NCBI GenBank assembly: GCA_003155705.1
Contig: PMEC01000243.1
Coordinates: 23,411 to 44,376 of the forward strand
Source of the DNA: Bacteroidales bacterium
Lineage (GTDB): Bacteria; Bacteroidota; Bacteroidia; Bacteroidales; VadinHA17
Length of the DNA: 20,966 nucleotides
Reading direction: 5' to 3'
The position numbers and the translations under genes were made by a program. The notes beneath the pieces were generated by a model. The model made no database searches and had not been told where the DNA came from. It saw only the letters and a list, made by a program, of their open reading frames with translations. Positions 1-8,265 of the stretch are shown piece by piece (within the stretch, counting starts at the first letter, position 1; each line of letters begins with the position of its first letter).

Positions 1-2540
1 CCTCCGCCACCGCCTTTTATTTCGTGTGAAATCTCTTTTATTATTGAAATTGCATTGATTCTTTTCAGATTAACAAGGTTATCGCTCACCATTACCAGGA
101 GGTTTGCTTTCCCCTCAATTTCACATCCCAGAATAAGCACTGTATCGATTCCGGAATTACGGATCTGATGTGCGATTGTCTTTAACATTTCTACGGAATC
201 GACCTCAATCTGTTCAGATATAAGGCGAAATGAGGTGAGGTTGATTGCTTTTTCCTCAAGTGACCTCTTAACTAATGCTGCTGACTGAGCCTGGAATTTT
301 TCAATGTTTTTTCTCAGGATTGAATTTTCGGCAACAAGCTTACTGACATTCTCAGTGACATTGCCCGTACTTTTTAAAAGCTGAGTAATTTCATCAAGGG
401 AATCTAATTTACTATTAATATACTCTTCTGCCTTAGAAGCTGTTACGGCTTCTATCCTGCGTATACCTGACGCTATCGCTCCTTCGGAAATGATCTTAAT
501 AAGGCCAATGGTTCCGGTTGCATGAACATGTGTGCCGCCACAAAGCTCAATTGAACTGCCAAATTCAACGACTCTTACCTTGTCTCCATATTTCTCTCCA
601 AAAAGGGCCATAGCGCCCATTTTTTGTGCCTCTTCCTTAGAAATTCCATCAATAACATTCAGCCTGTGATTTTCTCTTACCATCCTGTTTGCCATTTCTT
701 CAACTTTAGTTATTTCATCTTTAGTCATTTTGGTGAAATGGCTGAAGTCGAACCTAAGCTTTTCAGGAGTGACCAGTGAACCCTTCTGTTCAACATGTGT
801 TCCAAGGACGGTACGTAATGCGAAATGGATCAGGTGTGTGGCAGTATGGTTATTTGCAGTCATGTTCCGTTTCTCATTATCAACCAGGGCTTTAAATTGC
901 GTGGTAAGATCAGATGGCAGTTTAGATACTATGTGAATAATCAGATTATTCTCTTTAAGTGTGTTTTTTACACTTATTCTGTCATTTCCGGCAATTATGA
1001 CTCCTGTATCTCCAACCTGACCTCCTGATTCAGCGTAAAATGGTGTTTTGTTGAATACCAGCTGAAAAAAAGTCTCAGCCTTTAACTTTACGCTTCTATA
1101 TCTGGTTATTTCAACAATATCTTCCGTTTTTTCATATCCCGTAAATTCCGTACCTTCAACATTACTCACAATATGCCAGTCGCCAGACTCCGTCGATGCA
1201 TCTTCCCTTGATCTTTCCTTCTGACTATCCATTTCGTTTTCAAAACCTTCCAGATCCAGAGTCATTCCATGTTCTTTGAGAATAAGCTGAGTAAGGTCCA
1301 CCGGGAACCCAAAGGTGTCATATAATTCAAATGCGACCTTACCAGGGAAGATCTTAGTATGGGTCTTTCTGTTATCCTCTATCATTTTCTCAATCATTTT
1401 CAGACCTTTTCCAAGAGTCTTAAGGAATGAAATCTCTTCCTCATGTATAATTCTGGCAATCTGGTCCTTACCTGATTTCAATTCGGGATAATGATCCCCC
1501 ATATTTTTAGAAAGAACAGGAACAAGTTTATAAATGAAGGGCTCTTCTATGCCCAGATTATTATAACCAAATCTTATGGCACGTCTTAAGATTCTTCTTA
1601 TAACATAACCCGCTTTGTTGTTTGAAGGAAGCTGGCCTTCGGCAATTGAAAAAGAGACAGCGCGCAGGTGGTCGGCGATTACTCTCATAGCTATATCCCA
1701 GGTATCTTTTTCACCATATTTTTTACCAGTGATGACGGATATCTCTTTTATTACTGATTGGAAAATATCGGTATCATAGTTTGATTTTTTGCCTTGAACC
1801 ACCATACAGAGTCTTTCAAATCCCATACCTGTATCGACATGTTTGGCAGGAAGCTGATCCAGTTCCCCGTTAGCCTTCCTGTTATATTGAATAAAAACCA
1901 GGTTCCAAATCTCGATAACATGTGGATGACCTTTATTAACAAGCAGATGTCCGGGAGTTCTTTTTCTTTCCTGATCGTCCCTTATGTCGATATGTATCTC
2001 TGAACAGGGGCCGCATGGACCGGTTTCTCCCATCTCCCAGAAATTATCTTTCTTCGAGCCTTCAATTATGTGGTTTACAGGATTTAAGAAACAGTTTTTC
2101 CAGTAACCGTAGGCAGCATCATCCCTTGAGACACTATCCTCTTCACTGCCTTCGAAAATTGTAGCATATAGTCTCTCTTCAGGTATATTAAGCTCTTTTG
2201 TCAGAAACTCCCATCCCCATTCAATTGCTTCTTTTTTAAAGTAGTCACCAAAAGACCAGTTTCCAAGCATTTCAAACATTGTATGATGATAAGTATCATA
2301 TCCGACCTCTTCCAGATCATTATGTTTGCCGGACACCCTCAGACATTTCTGTGAATTGGCAATTCTTTTGAATTTTGCAGGTTGATTTCCCAGGAAAATA
2401 TCCTTGAACTGATTCATCCCGGCATTAGTAAACATGAGGGTCGGATCGTTTTTTATCACCATCGGAGCCGAGGGTATAATCTCATGTTCTTTTGATCGGA
2501 AATAGTCAAAAAATTTCTGCCTCAGCTCCTTTGCCTTCAT
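1..2540 (-). CDS. alaS: Alanine--tRNA ligase, C-terminal end cut by window edge
   Basis: Charges tRNA-Ala with alanine in the cytoplasm and edits mischarged Ser/Gly. The ATG at 2540 opens MKAKELRQKFFDYF, a typical AlaS start, followed by the class II motifs FTNAGMNQFKD and TGPCGPCSEIH. The editing-domain zinc ligands are all present: HTATH (His565, His569) and CGGTH (Cys667, His671). Their spacing matches the E. coli enzyme almost residue for residue. 846 full codons are visible and the frame stays open to the window edge, ending in the glycine run KGGGG of the C-Ala domain, so only about 25-30 residues should be missing. The gene is divergent from the M23 peptidase gene at 2654, with 113 bases between them. 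A weak TATATTTT box on the minus strand (2563-2570) could be its promoter, but no -33 TTG is seen. Identity is certain. Confidence 0.98.
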   Translation of the reverse strand, partial: MKAKELRQKFFDYFRSKEHEIIPSAPMVIKNDPTLMFTNAGMNQFKDIFLGNQPAKFKRIANSQKCLRVSGKHNDLEEVGYDTYHHTMFEMLGNWSFGDYFKKEAIEWGWEFLTKELNIPEERLYATIFEGSEEDSVSRDDAAYGYWKNCFLNPVNHIIEGSKKDNFWEMGETGPCGPCSEIHIDIRDDQERKRTPGHLLVNKGHPHVIEIWNLVFIQYNRKANGELDQLPAKHVDTGMGFERLCMVVQGKKSNYDTDIFQSVIKEISVITGKKYGEKDTWDIAMRVIADHLRAVSFSIAEGQLPSNNKAGYVIRRILRRAIRFGYNNLGIEEPFIYKLVPVLSKNMGDHYPELKSGKDQIARIIHEEEISFLKTLGKGLKMIEKMIEDNRKTHTKIFPGKVAFELYDTFGFPVDLTQLILKEHGMTLDLEGFENEMDSQKERSREDASTESGDWHIVSNVEGTEFTGYEKTEDIVEITRYRSVKLKAETFFQLVFNKTPFYAESGGQVGDTGVIIAGNDRISVKNTLKENNLIIHIVSKLPSDLTTQFKALVDNEKRNMTANNHTATHLIHFALRTVLGTHVEQKGSLVTPEKLRFDFSHFTKMTKDEITKVEEMANRMVRENHRLNVIDGISKEEAQKMGAMALFGEKYGDKVRVVEFGSSIELCGGTHVHATGTIGLIKIISEGAIASGIRRIEAVTASKAEEYINSKLDSLDEITQLLKSTGNVTENVSKLVAENSILRKNIEKFQAQSAALVKRSLEEKAINLTSFRLISEQIEVDSVEMLKTIAHQIRNSGIDTVLILGCEIEGKANLLVMVSDNLVNLKRINAISIIKEISHEIKGGGG

Positions 2541-2583
2541 TTTAAATTATCGTTGAGTTATAAAAATATACCTGAATTTTGGC

Positions 2584-2614
2584 TTGTAAAATTAATTTAT
2601 TTACTTTAGATTTG
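2584..2614 (+). promoter_or_regulatory. Bacteroidota-type promoter for the first M23 gene
   Basis: TTG at 2584-2586 and TAGATTTG at 2607-2614 are separated by 20 bases. This matches the -33/-7 consensus (TTG, then TAnnTTTG) of the primary sigma factor in Bacteroidota. Transcription would start near 2618-2620, leaving a leader of about 35 bases before the ATG at 2654. It is the only box in the window with both elements. Confidence 0.6.
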
Positions 2615-2653
2615 TCCGATACCATATTAAAAATCGAAAAGTAAAATTCCCTG

Positions 2654-3619
2654 ATGCGGCACAGAAAATACATCCTAGACCCATCTGACCTTCAGTACAA
2701 GCTGGTTCGACTTCATTGGAAGCAAAAGCTGTTAAGAACGTTTTTATGGTTTGCGGCTTCACTTGTAGTTTCTGTTTTTTATTTAACATTGTTTGAGAAC
2801 AGTTTTGGATCGCCCAAAGAAAGAAAACTTTCAGAGGATATTGAAAAGATGAAGCTTCAGTATTCACTGCTTGACAGGAGGTATGAAAATGCCTTTAAGA
2901 CAATGGATTATCTGAAACTCTCCGACGAAGAACGTTTCAGGCCGATTCTTAATATGGACAGTCTGCCTGAATCCTTCAGAAAACCGGGTTATGGTGGAGT
3001 TGACAGATACAGGGACCTGGAAGGATTATCCAACTCTTCTCTTATAATCTCTACTCACCAAAAGCTTGATAACCTGAATAATATGGCAAATGTTCAGGAG
3101 GAATCCTTTAAAACTATCAATGAAAAATCTATAGAGCAGAAAACTGAGATGGATCACATGCCCTGGATGAGCCCGGTTAATCCGAAATACGGTCTTGGTG
3201 ACCGTTTTGGATTCCGCCAGATTCATCCGGTATTGGGTACACCAAGAATGCATTGGGGCCAGGATTTTACAGTTCCATATGGAACAAATATATATGCTAC
3301 AGGTGACGGTACGGTTATTGAATCAGGATGGAACTCAGGGGGATTCGGGAATTGTATTGTGGTGGATCATGGATATGGTCTGCAGACTACCTATGGACAC
3401 CTGAGCGAAATAAGGGTTGCAAAGGGAACAAATGTAAAACGGGGTGATCTTATTGGTATCAGTGGAAGTACTGGATTATCCAACGGACCTCATCTCCATT
3501 ACCAGATTGAAAAGTTTGGTCAGCACGTGAATCCTATTTATTATTTTAACAGAGATCTTACTAACGAGCAGTTTAATGAAATGATTCAGGCATTTGCCTC
3601 AAAATCAAAATTCAGATAA
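2654..3619 (+). CDS. Membrane-anchored M23 family metallopeptidase, copy 1
   Basis: Probable peptidoglycan endopeptidase, or a regulator of one, anchored in the inner membrane and acting in the periplasm. The 321-residue protein has a short basic cytoplasmic N-terminus, one membrane segment at about residues 28-48, a probable coiled-coil/linker region at about 55-170, and a C-terminal LytM/M23 domain. All zinc-site residues are present: HWGQD (His200, Asp204) and HLHY (His280, His282), with the usual GFGNCIVVDHG and GDLIGISGSTGLS blocks. It should therefore be catalytically competent, unlike degenerate LytM factors. The first in-frame ATG was chosen because the basic N-terminus and membrane segment follow directly and a promoter sits just upstream. 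A paralogue of the same architecture follows 87 bases later. The cleaved bond cannot be told from sequence. Confidence 0.93.
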   Translation: MRHRKYILDPSDLQYKLVRLHWKQKLLRTFLWFAASLVVSVFYLTLFENSFGSPKERKLSEDIEKMKLQYSLLDRRYENAFKTMDYLKLSDEERFRPILNMDSLPESFRKPGYGGVDRYRDLEGLSNSSLIISTHQKLDNLNNMANVQEESFKTINEKSIEQKTEMDHMPWMSPVNPKYGLGDRFGFRQIHPVLGTPRMHWGQDFTVPYGTNIYATGDGTVIESGWNSGGFGNCIVVDHGYGLQTTYGHLSEIRVAKGTNVKRGDLIGISGSTGLSNGPHLHYQIEKFGQHVNPIYYFNRDLTNEQFNEMIQAFASKSKFR

Positions 3620-3691
3620 TCTTTTCTCATTCATTGATAGTTTAATTTGGATTCATAAAAGTATCCTTATTTCGTTTTTTTCTAAATTGAC

Positions 3692-3699
3692 TATCTTTG
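3692..3699 (+). promoter_or_regulatory. Probable -7 promoter box for the second M23 gene
   Basis: TATCTTTG matches TAnnTTTG exactly and ends only 7 bases before the ATG at 3707. Transcription would begin about 2-4 bases before the start codon, giving a nearly leaderless mRNA. No clear TTG is seen at the -33 spacing (the bases there read TTTCG), so this rests on the single box. Confidence 0.45.
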
Positions 3700-3706
3700 C
3701 CTCATT

Positions 3707-4678
3707 ATGGCACCAGCAAAATATAAGTTTAATCCTGAGTCTCTCAGCTTCGACAAGATCCGGCTTGGATTCAAAGCTGTCTTTCTTCGATTTCTAGCTT
3801 ATTTGATTGGTTCATTGTGTGTTGCAGCCATTTATGGTTTAATTTTTACATCATTTGTGGATTCACCTAAGGAGAAAGCACTGAAACGTGAAATCGCCCA
3901 GTTGACTATTCAGTATGAATTGTTGAATAAAGGTATGGATGATGTGGAAAAGGTTCTTGGACATCTTGAACAGACCGACGATAATCTGTATCGCACTATT
4001 TTTGAAGCTGAACCAATACCTGCTTCTTTGAGAGAAGGAGGTATCGGTGGAGTTAACCGATATAAAGAGCTTGAAGGTTATGATAACTCGAAGGTTGTGG
4101 AGGAAACTGCTCGACGACTCGATAAAATTACAAAAATGATTTATGTGCAGTCAAGATCATTTGATGATCTGATTATGCTGGCAAAGAAGAAGGAAGATAT
4201 GCTTGCATGTATGCCTGCAATAATCCCTATCTCAAATAAGGACCTGACCCGGACTGCCTCCGGTTTTGGATTAAGAATTCATCCGGTTTATAAGATTTCT
4301 ATGTTCCATTACGGTATGGATTTTACTGCTCCTTTGGGAACCGATATTTATGTTACAGGCGATGGTATTGTTGAAAGTATAATTACGGATCAAAGAGGTT
4401 ATGGTAAACATATTGTAATTAATCATGGATTCGGATATAAAACACTATATGCTCATATGGACAGATTTAATGTCAGGAAGGGGCAGAAAGTAAAAAGAGG
4501 TGATGTTATTGGTTTTGTGGGAAGTACCGGATTATCCCTTGCACCTCACGTTCATTATGAGGTTCATCTTAATGATGTTCCGGTTGATCCTTCTAACTAT
4601 TATTTCAATGACTTATCTGCTGCAGATTATGAAAGACTGGTTGAGATTGCTTCTAGGAGCGGACAATCGTTTGATTAG
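3707..4678 (+). CDS. Membrane-anchored M23 family metallopeptidase, copy 2
   Basis: Second of two tandem paralogues, 323 residues, with the same order of parts: N-terminal membrane segment at about residues 26-49, probable coiled coil at about 53-170, then an M23/LytM domain. The zinc motifs are HYGMD (His201, Asp205) and HVHY (His281, His283), one residue shifted from copy 1. Shared blocks include the post-membrane SPKE..L..EI segment, a GGV.RY..LEG segment before the catalytic domain, GFG.RIHPV and KRGD.IG..GSTGLS. The two are clearly duplicates but well diverged outside these blocks. It should be an active periplasmic peptidoglycan hydrolase. The capA-like gene starts 17 bases after the stop, so the two are probably cotranscribed. 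Confidence 0.93.
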   Translation: MAPAKYKFNPESLSFDKIRLGFKAVFLRFLAYLIGSLCVAAIYGLIFTSFVDSPKEKALKREIAQLTIQYELLNKGMDDVEKVLGHLEQTDDNLYRTIFEAEPIPASLREGGIGGVNRYKELEGYDNSKVVEETARRLDKITKMIYVQSRSFDDLIMLAKKKEDMLACMPAIIPISNKDLTRTASGFGLRIHPVYKISMFHYGMDFTAPLGTDIYVTGDGIVESIITDQRGYGKHIVINHGFGYKTLYAHMDRFNVRKGQKVKRGDVIGFVGSTGLSLAPHVHYEVHLNDVPVDPSNYYFNDLSAADYERLVEIASRSGQSFD

Positions 4679-4695
4679 GAGTTTTTAAATTCATT

Positions 4696-5793
4696 ATGAG
4701 GAGGGGTTTAAATCTTTTTCTAGCCACAGTAATTGTAATAAACTGTTTTACTGTTGCTAATCCAGGCATTTCTTTTGCTGCCTCTTTTCTCCAGAGCAAC
4801 GATACATCTCATGCTGAAAAAACAATAACTATAACCGGAGTAGGTGATATGATGTTCGGGACATTATTTCCCTCGCCGGGTTACCTTCCACCCGGTAATA
4901 ATCCCCGTAGACTCATTGATTATCTGATAGATACATTACGGTCATCAGATATTACTTTCGGTAATCTTGAAGGCTCTTTCCTGAATGAAGGTGAACCTTT
5001 TAAAACATGCCGGGATAGTTCAATCTGCTACCTGTTCAGGATGCCTGAGAATTATTCCGGACTTCTGTCCGATGCAGGATTCAATATAATCAGTCTTGCA
5101 AATAACCATTTTGGCGATTTTGGATTGAAGGCAGCAATAAGAACCAAAAGGCTTCTCGATTCTCTTGGCATTAATTATGCGGGATTGACTGAACACCCAT
5201 ATTCAATTTTCAGTAAAGACTCTGTCATCTTTGGTTTCGTAGCTTTCTCTCCTACTGCAGGTTCATTAAATCTGACAGATACAGCTGAAGCTGCTTTTAT
5301 TGTGAAAGTGCTTTCGAAAAAATGTGATATCGTCATTGTCTCATTCCATGGTGGAGCTGAGGGGGCAGATTTTCAGAGAGTTCCAAAGACCGATGAGATA
5401 TTTTACGGAGAAAACAGAGGTAATGTATATAATTTTGCACACAGGATGGTTGACTGCGGAGCAGATGTTGTCTTCGGTCATGGTCCTCATGTTACAAGAG
5501 CAATTGAAGTCTACAAGGAGAGGTTCATAAGTTACAGTCTGGGGAACTTTTGTACATATGGACGTTTTAATATACTGGGTCCGAACGGATATGCACCTAT
5601 TATAAAGCTGAAAGTCGATAGAACAGGGAAGTTTTTGTCTGGAAGAATTATCCCGATATATCAGTCTCAGAACGGTCTTGTGAGAACAGACAGCCTGTCC
5701 CGGGCAATAAAAAAGATAAGAATGCTTGATGCTCTTGATATTCCTGATAGTGAGGTAAATGTATCTGATGATGGGAAAATATTTTATAAGTAA
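4696..5793 (+). CDS. CapA family protein (PGA_cap, calcineurin-like fold)
   Basis: Exported 365-residue protein of the CapA/PGA_cap family, named after the poly-gamma-glutamate capsule protein of Bacillus. The N-terminus (MRRGLNLFLATVIVIN...) is a signal peptide with probable cleavage near residue 28 (after SFA). Family motifs follow in order: GVGDMMFG, FGNLEGSF, ISLANNHFGDFG, VSFHGGAEG, FGHGPHV and YSLGNF. Together these form the metallophosphatase-like metal site. Real substrates are unknown for most members, and no capB/capC genes are near, so capsule synthesis should not be assumed. The setting beside two M23 peptidases suggests an envelope or peptidoglycan-linked role (inference). AGGAG overlaps the previous stop codon but lies rather far from this ATG. 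The merR-like gene begins 5 bases after the stop. Confidence 0.9.
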   Translation: MRRGLNLFLATVIVINCFTVANPGISFAASFLQSNDTSHAEKTITITGVGDMMFGTLFPSPGYLPPGNNPRRLIDYLIDTLRSSDITFGNLEGSFLNEGEPFKTCRDSSICYLFRMPENYSGLLSDAGFNIISLANNHFGDFGLKAAIRTKRLLDSLGINYAGLTEHPYSIFSKDSVIFGFVAFSPTAGSLNLTDTAEAAFIVKVLSKKCDIVIVSFHGGAEGADFQRVPKTDEIFYGENRGNVYNFAHRMVDCGADVVFGHGPHVTRAIEVYKERFISYSLGNFCTYGRFNILGPNGYAPIIKLKVDRTGKFLSGRIIPIYQSQNGLVRTDSLSRAIKKIRMLDALDIPDSEVNVSDDGKIFYK

Positions 5794-5798
5794 AAGTC

Positions 5799-6134
5799 AT
5801 GCCATATAAAGAGAAAAAAGTCGAAAAACTATTCTACGCCATCGGTGAAGTGGCTGAAATGCTGGATGTTCCAGTTTCGACAGTCAGATTCTGGGAAAAC
5901 GAATTCGGTATTCTGAAACCCAGCAAGAATAAGAAAGGAAACAGGCTATTCATGCCGGATGATATTAAAAACCTGAAGATTATTCATCACCTACTCAAAG
6001 AAAAAGGAATGACACTGGCAGGCGCTAAAAAACAGCTTTCAGCGAAATGGGAAGAGACTGATTATAAGTACGAAATCAGCCAGTCTCTGAAGAATATCAA
6101 AGGAATACTTCTGGAAATACGGGATAATATCTAA
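5799..6134 (+). CDS. Small MerR family transcriptional regulator
   Basis: A 111-residue DNA-binding protein of the MerR family. The winged helix-turn-helix is at about residues 12-80: FYAIGEVAEMLDVPVSTVRFWENEFGIL, followed by the wing NKKGNRLFMPDDI and HHLLKEKGMTLAGAKKQL. Only a short helical tail follows, with no room for an effector-binding domain and no cysteines for metal sensing, so the signal is unknown. This compact form is common in Bacteroidota, where it usually lies near envelope and housekeeping genes. It starts 5 bases after the capA-like stop, and nif3 follows 13 bases after its own stop, so it is part of the same operon. Whether it regulates that operon cannot be seen. Confidence 0.9.
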   Translation: MPYKEKKVEKLFYAIGEVAEMLDVPVSTVRFWENEFGILKPSKNKKGNRLFMPDDIKNLKIIHHLLKEKGMTLAGAKKQLSAKWEETDYKYEISQSLKNIKGILLEIRDNI

Positions 6135-6147
6135 AAATCATTTAAAG

Positions 6148-7242
6148 ATGAAAGTAAGAGATATAAGTTCATACCTCGACAAAGCTGTCCCGGTCTCATT
6201 TCAGGAGAGTTATGATAATTGCGGACTACAGGTTGGAGATCCCGAAAATGATATTAATGCAGCCATAATCTCGCTAGATGTAACAGAAGATGTTATGGAT
6301 GAAGCCATTGCCATAGGTTGTGGTTTAATAATTACGCACCATCCTCTCATTTTCTTTCCTTTAAAAAAATTAACCGGCAATACGCACATTGAACGGATTT
6401 TATTAAAGGCTGTTAAGAACGAAATAGCAATATATTCTTCACATACCAATCTTGATATCCTTAATGCAGGAGTGAGCAGAAAAATGGCTGATAAACTTAA
6501 TCTTCAAAATATTAAAGTTCTGTCACCGCTTAAAAACAGGCTGTACAAGCTTGTTATATATATTCCGGAAAGTCATTTTGAAAAAGTCAGGGAAGCCATT
6601 TTTGAGGCAGGAGCAGGGGTTATCGGTAATTATGATAAATGCAGTTTCAGTCAGGCTGGGACCGGAAGTTTCAGGGGAGGAGAAAACACAACTCCATATG
6701 CAGGGGAGAAAGGAAAATTTCATCTTGAAAAAGAGATTAGGTTTGAAACGATTATGCCGTCACATTTGAAAGACCAGGTAATAATGGCTCTTTTAGCTTC
6801 CCATCCTTACGAAGAGGTAGCTTATGATATATATTCTCTTGAAAATGAATATAATGCAGCTGGTCTTGGGTGTGTGGGTGAGCTTCCGGAACCGCTTGGG
6901 GAAAAAGACTTTTTATTTTTTCTCTCCGATATTTTTAAAGCTGAAGGAGTCAGATATTCAAAATTATCAGGGAAGAAAATAAAAAAGGTGGCACTCTGCG
7001 GTGGCGCTGGTATAAGCCTTCTGGGCGATTCTATCAAAGCCGGTGCTGATGTTTTTGTCACTTCAGATATAAAATATCACGATTTTTTTAATGCTGGAAA
7101 CCGAATATTACTGGTTGATACAGGGCATCATGAAAGTGAAAAATATTCGACAGAAATATTATACGATTTAATTATCAAAAAATTCCCTACATTTGCAATC
7201 CGGTTTTCAGAAACAAATACAAATCCGATAAACTATTTGTAA
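6148..7242 (+). CDS. Nif3/DUF34 dinuclear metal centre protein, long form
   Basis: Member of the widespread Nif3-like (DUF34, YbgI/YqfO) family, a toroidal hexamer with a two-metal site. Its biochemical role is unsettled; links to GTP cyclohydrolase I and to metal handling have been proposed. At 364 residues this is the long YqfO-like form, with an inserted PII/CutA-like domain at roughly residues 125-230 between the two halves of the catalytic fold. Expected metal ligands are visible: His64-His65 in THHPLIF, Asp103 in SSHTNLD, and His327/Glu331 in GHHESEK. The fold therefore looks intact. It lies 13 bases after the merR-like gene and 2 bases before the zinc-ribbon gene; the nif3/zinc-ribbon pair is a recurrent neighbourhood in Bacteroidota. 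Confidence 0.94.
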   Translation: MKVRDISSYLDKAVPVSFQESYDNCGLQVGDPENDINAAIISLDVTEDVMDEAIAIGCGLIITHHPLIFFPLKKLTGNTHIERILLKAVKNEIAIYSSHTNLDILNAGVSRKMADKLNLQNIKVLSPLKNRLYKLVIYIPESHFEKVREAIFEAGAGVIGNYDKCSFSQAGTGSFRGGENTTPYAGEKGKFHLEKEIRFETIMPSHLKDQVIMALLASHPYEEVAYDIYSLENEYNAAGLGCVGELPEPLGEKDFLFFLSDIFKAEGVRYSKLSGKKIKKVALCGGAGISLLGDSIKAGADVFVTSDIKYHDFFNAGNRILLVDTGHHESEKYSTEILYDLIIKKFPTFAIRFSETNTNPINYL

Positions 7243-7244
7243 TA

Positions 7245-8009
7245 ATGGAAAAAATAAAATCACATGAGCCTGAAATATCAGTAGAAGAGAGACTTAGAGC
7301 TTTATATAGTCTTCAGCTTGTTGATTCAGAGATTGATAAGATAAAAACCCTCAGAGGGGAACTGCCTCTTGAAGTCCAGGACCTGGAAGATGAAATAGCA
7401 GGACTTGAGACAAGATTAGGCAACCTCAGGGATGAAGTTACCAATCTCGATAAATCAGTTGCAAAGAAAAATAATGAGATTGTAGATGCTGAAGCTCTTA
7501 TTAAAAAATATGAAGAACAACAGAAGAATGTCCGGAACAACCGGGAATTTGATTCTTTAAGTAAAGAGATTGAATATCAGAATCTTGAAATAGAACTATT
7601 CAACAAAAAAATAAGAGAGTTTAATTTTCAGATTGAAGAGAAGAAAGTTGTAATAGGTGAATCTGAAACTATATTAAGCGACCGTCAGGCAGACCTTGAT
7701 AATAAAAAATCGGAACTCGATGAGATCATTTCCGACACGCAGAAGGAGGAAGAGGGTCTTTATAAAAAATCTGATAAAATTCAGGCAGTTATTGAAGACA
7801 GACTCCTTACCGCTTATAAAAGAATCCGCACTAATGCACGTAATGGACTGGCTGTAGTATCAATCCAGCGTGATGCCTGCGGAGGTTGTTTTAATCAGAT
7901 TCCGCCGCAAAGACAGCTCGATATTAAATCTAGGAAGAAGATTATAGTATGTGAATATTGCGGACGTATTCTCGTTGATGATGAAATTATAAGTGGGAGT
8001 CATATATAA
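7245..8009 (+). CDS. Coiled-coil C4-type zinc-ribbon protein (zf-RING_7)
   Basis: A 254-residue protein of the C4 zinc-ribbon family (PF02591, CdsZ-like). Residues of about 15-195 are long charged helices with heptad character (runs such as LEDEIAGLETRLGNLRDEV), forming an antiparallel coiled coil. The C-terminal ribbon has two CxxC pairs: Cys212/Cys215 (CGGC) and Cys236/Cys239 (CEYC). There is no signal peptide, so the protein is cytoplasmic. The molecular role is poorly known; family members have been suggested to bind nucleic acid or act with nif3. Here it is translationally coupled to the nif3-like gene (2-base gap) and is the last gene before a strong terminator at 8055-8077, so it ends the operon. 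Confidence 0.92.
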   Translation: MEKIKSHEPEISVEERLRALYSLQLVDSEIDKIKTLRGELPLEVQDLEDEIAGLETRLGNLRDEVTNLDKSVAKKNNEIVDAEALIKKYEEQQKNVRNNREFDSLSKEIEYQNLEIELFNKKIREFNFQIEEKKVVIGESETILSDRQADLDNKKSELDEIISDTQKEEEGLYKKSDKIQAVIEDRLLTAYKRIRTNARNGLAVVSIQRDACGGCFNQIPPQRQLDIKSRKKIIVCEYCGRILVDDEIISGSHI

Positions 8010-8011
8010 AA

Positions 8012-8025
8012 GTAGAAAGTAGAAA
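8012..8025 (+). repeat. Short tandem repeat after the zinc-ribbon gene
   Basis: Two perfect copies of GTAGAAA lie head to tail directly after the zinc-ribbon stop codon. The unit is short and purine-rich. No function can be assigned. Confidence 0.6.
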
Positions 8026-8054
8026 GACAAGAATCATAATATTAAGTTAGACAG

Positions 8055-8077
8055 GCCGGCAAATATGCCGGCTTTTT
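8055..8077 (+). terminator. Rho-independent terminator of the M23-nif3-zinc-ribbon run
   Basis: A perfect 6-base GC-only stem (GCCGGC at 8055-8060 and 8067-8072) closes the loop AAATAT and is followed by five Ts. It lies 45 bases after the zinc-ribbon stop, so it should end transcription of the operon running from 2654/3707. Because GCCGGC is itself a palindrome, the arms are also a direct repeat. Confidence 0.85.
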
Positions 8078-8081
8078 GTTT

Positions 8082-8220
8082 AACCTCATTTCCCAGCCCC
8101 TTCTCCCTTCGCCTTCGCGTAGCCGCTTCGGCAGAGCAAGGCAGGAGAGAAGGGGAGAAATAATAAGATAATCAATGATTTAAGTCCCTCTCCCCTGGGA
8201 GAGGGATTTAGGGTGAGGTT
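8082..8220. repeat. Non-coding element of nested inverted repeats
   Basis: A 139-base structured stretch bounded by perfect 7-base inverted ends, AACCTCA (8082-8088) and TGAGGTT (8214-8220). Inside are two foldable units. One pairs CCCCTTCTC (8097-8105) with GAGAAGGGG (8147-8155), then GCCTT (8111-8115) with AAGGC (8138-8142), around a small hairpin GCCG-CTT-CGGC (8122-8132). The other is CCCTCTCCC (8186-8194) facing GGGAGAGGG (8197-8205). It is more GC- and C/G-strand-skewed than its surroundings and has no credible coding frame. The form resembles dispersed intergenic palindromes (REP/MITE-like) seen in many bacterial genomes with CCCTCTCCC/GGGAGAGGG cores. A dispersed repeat is likely but cannot be proven from one copy. 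Confidence 0.6.
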
Positions 8221-8265
8221 GATTTATGCTGGCAGAGATCACAGATTCATTATCATATTTTTCCC

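Noticed and set aside
2601..2867. Antisense 88-residue frame across the alaS/M23 gap and the start of the first M23 gene
   Set aside because: It mostly mirrors the coding strand of the M23 gene, has no family resemblance and overlaps the promoter; it is a shadow.
8012..8025. GTAGAAA tandem as the start of a CRISPR or satellite array
   Set aside because: Only two 7-base copies with no spacers; too short for any array.
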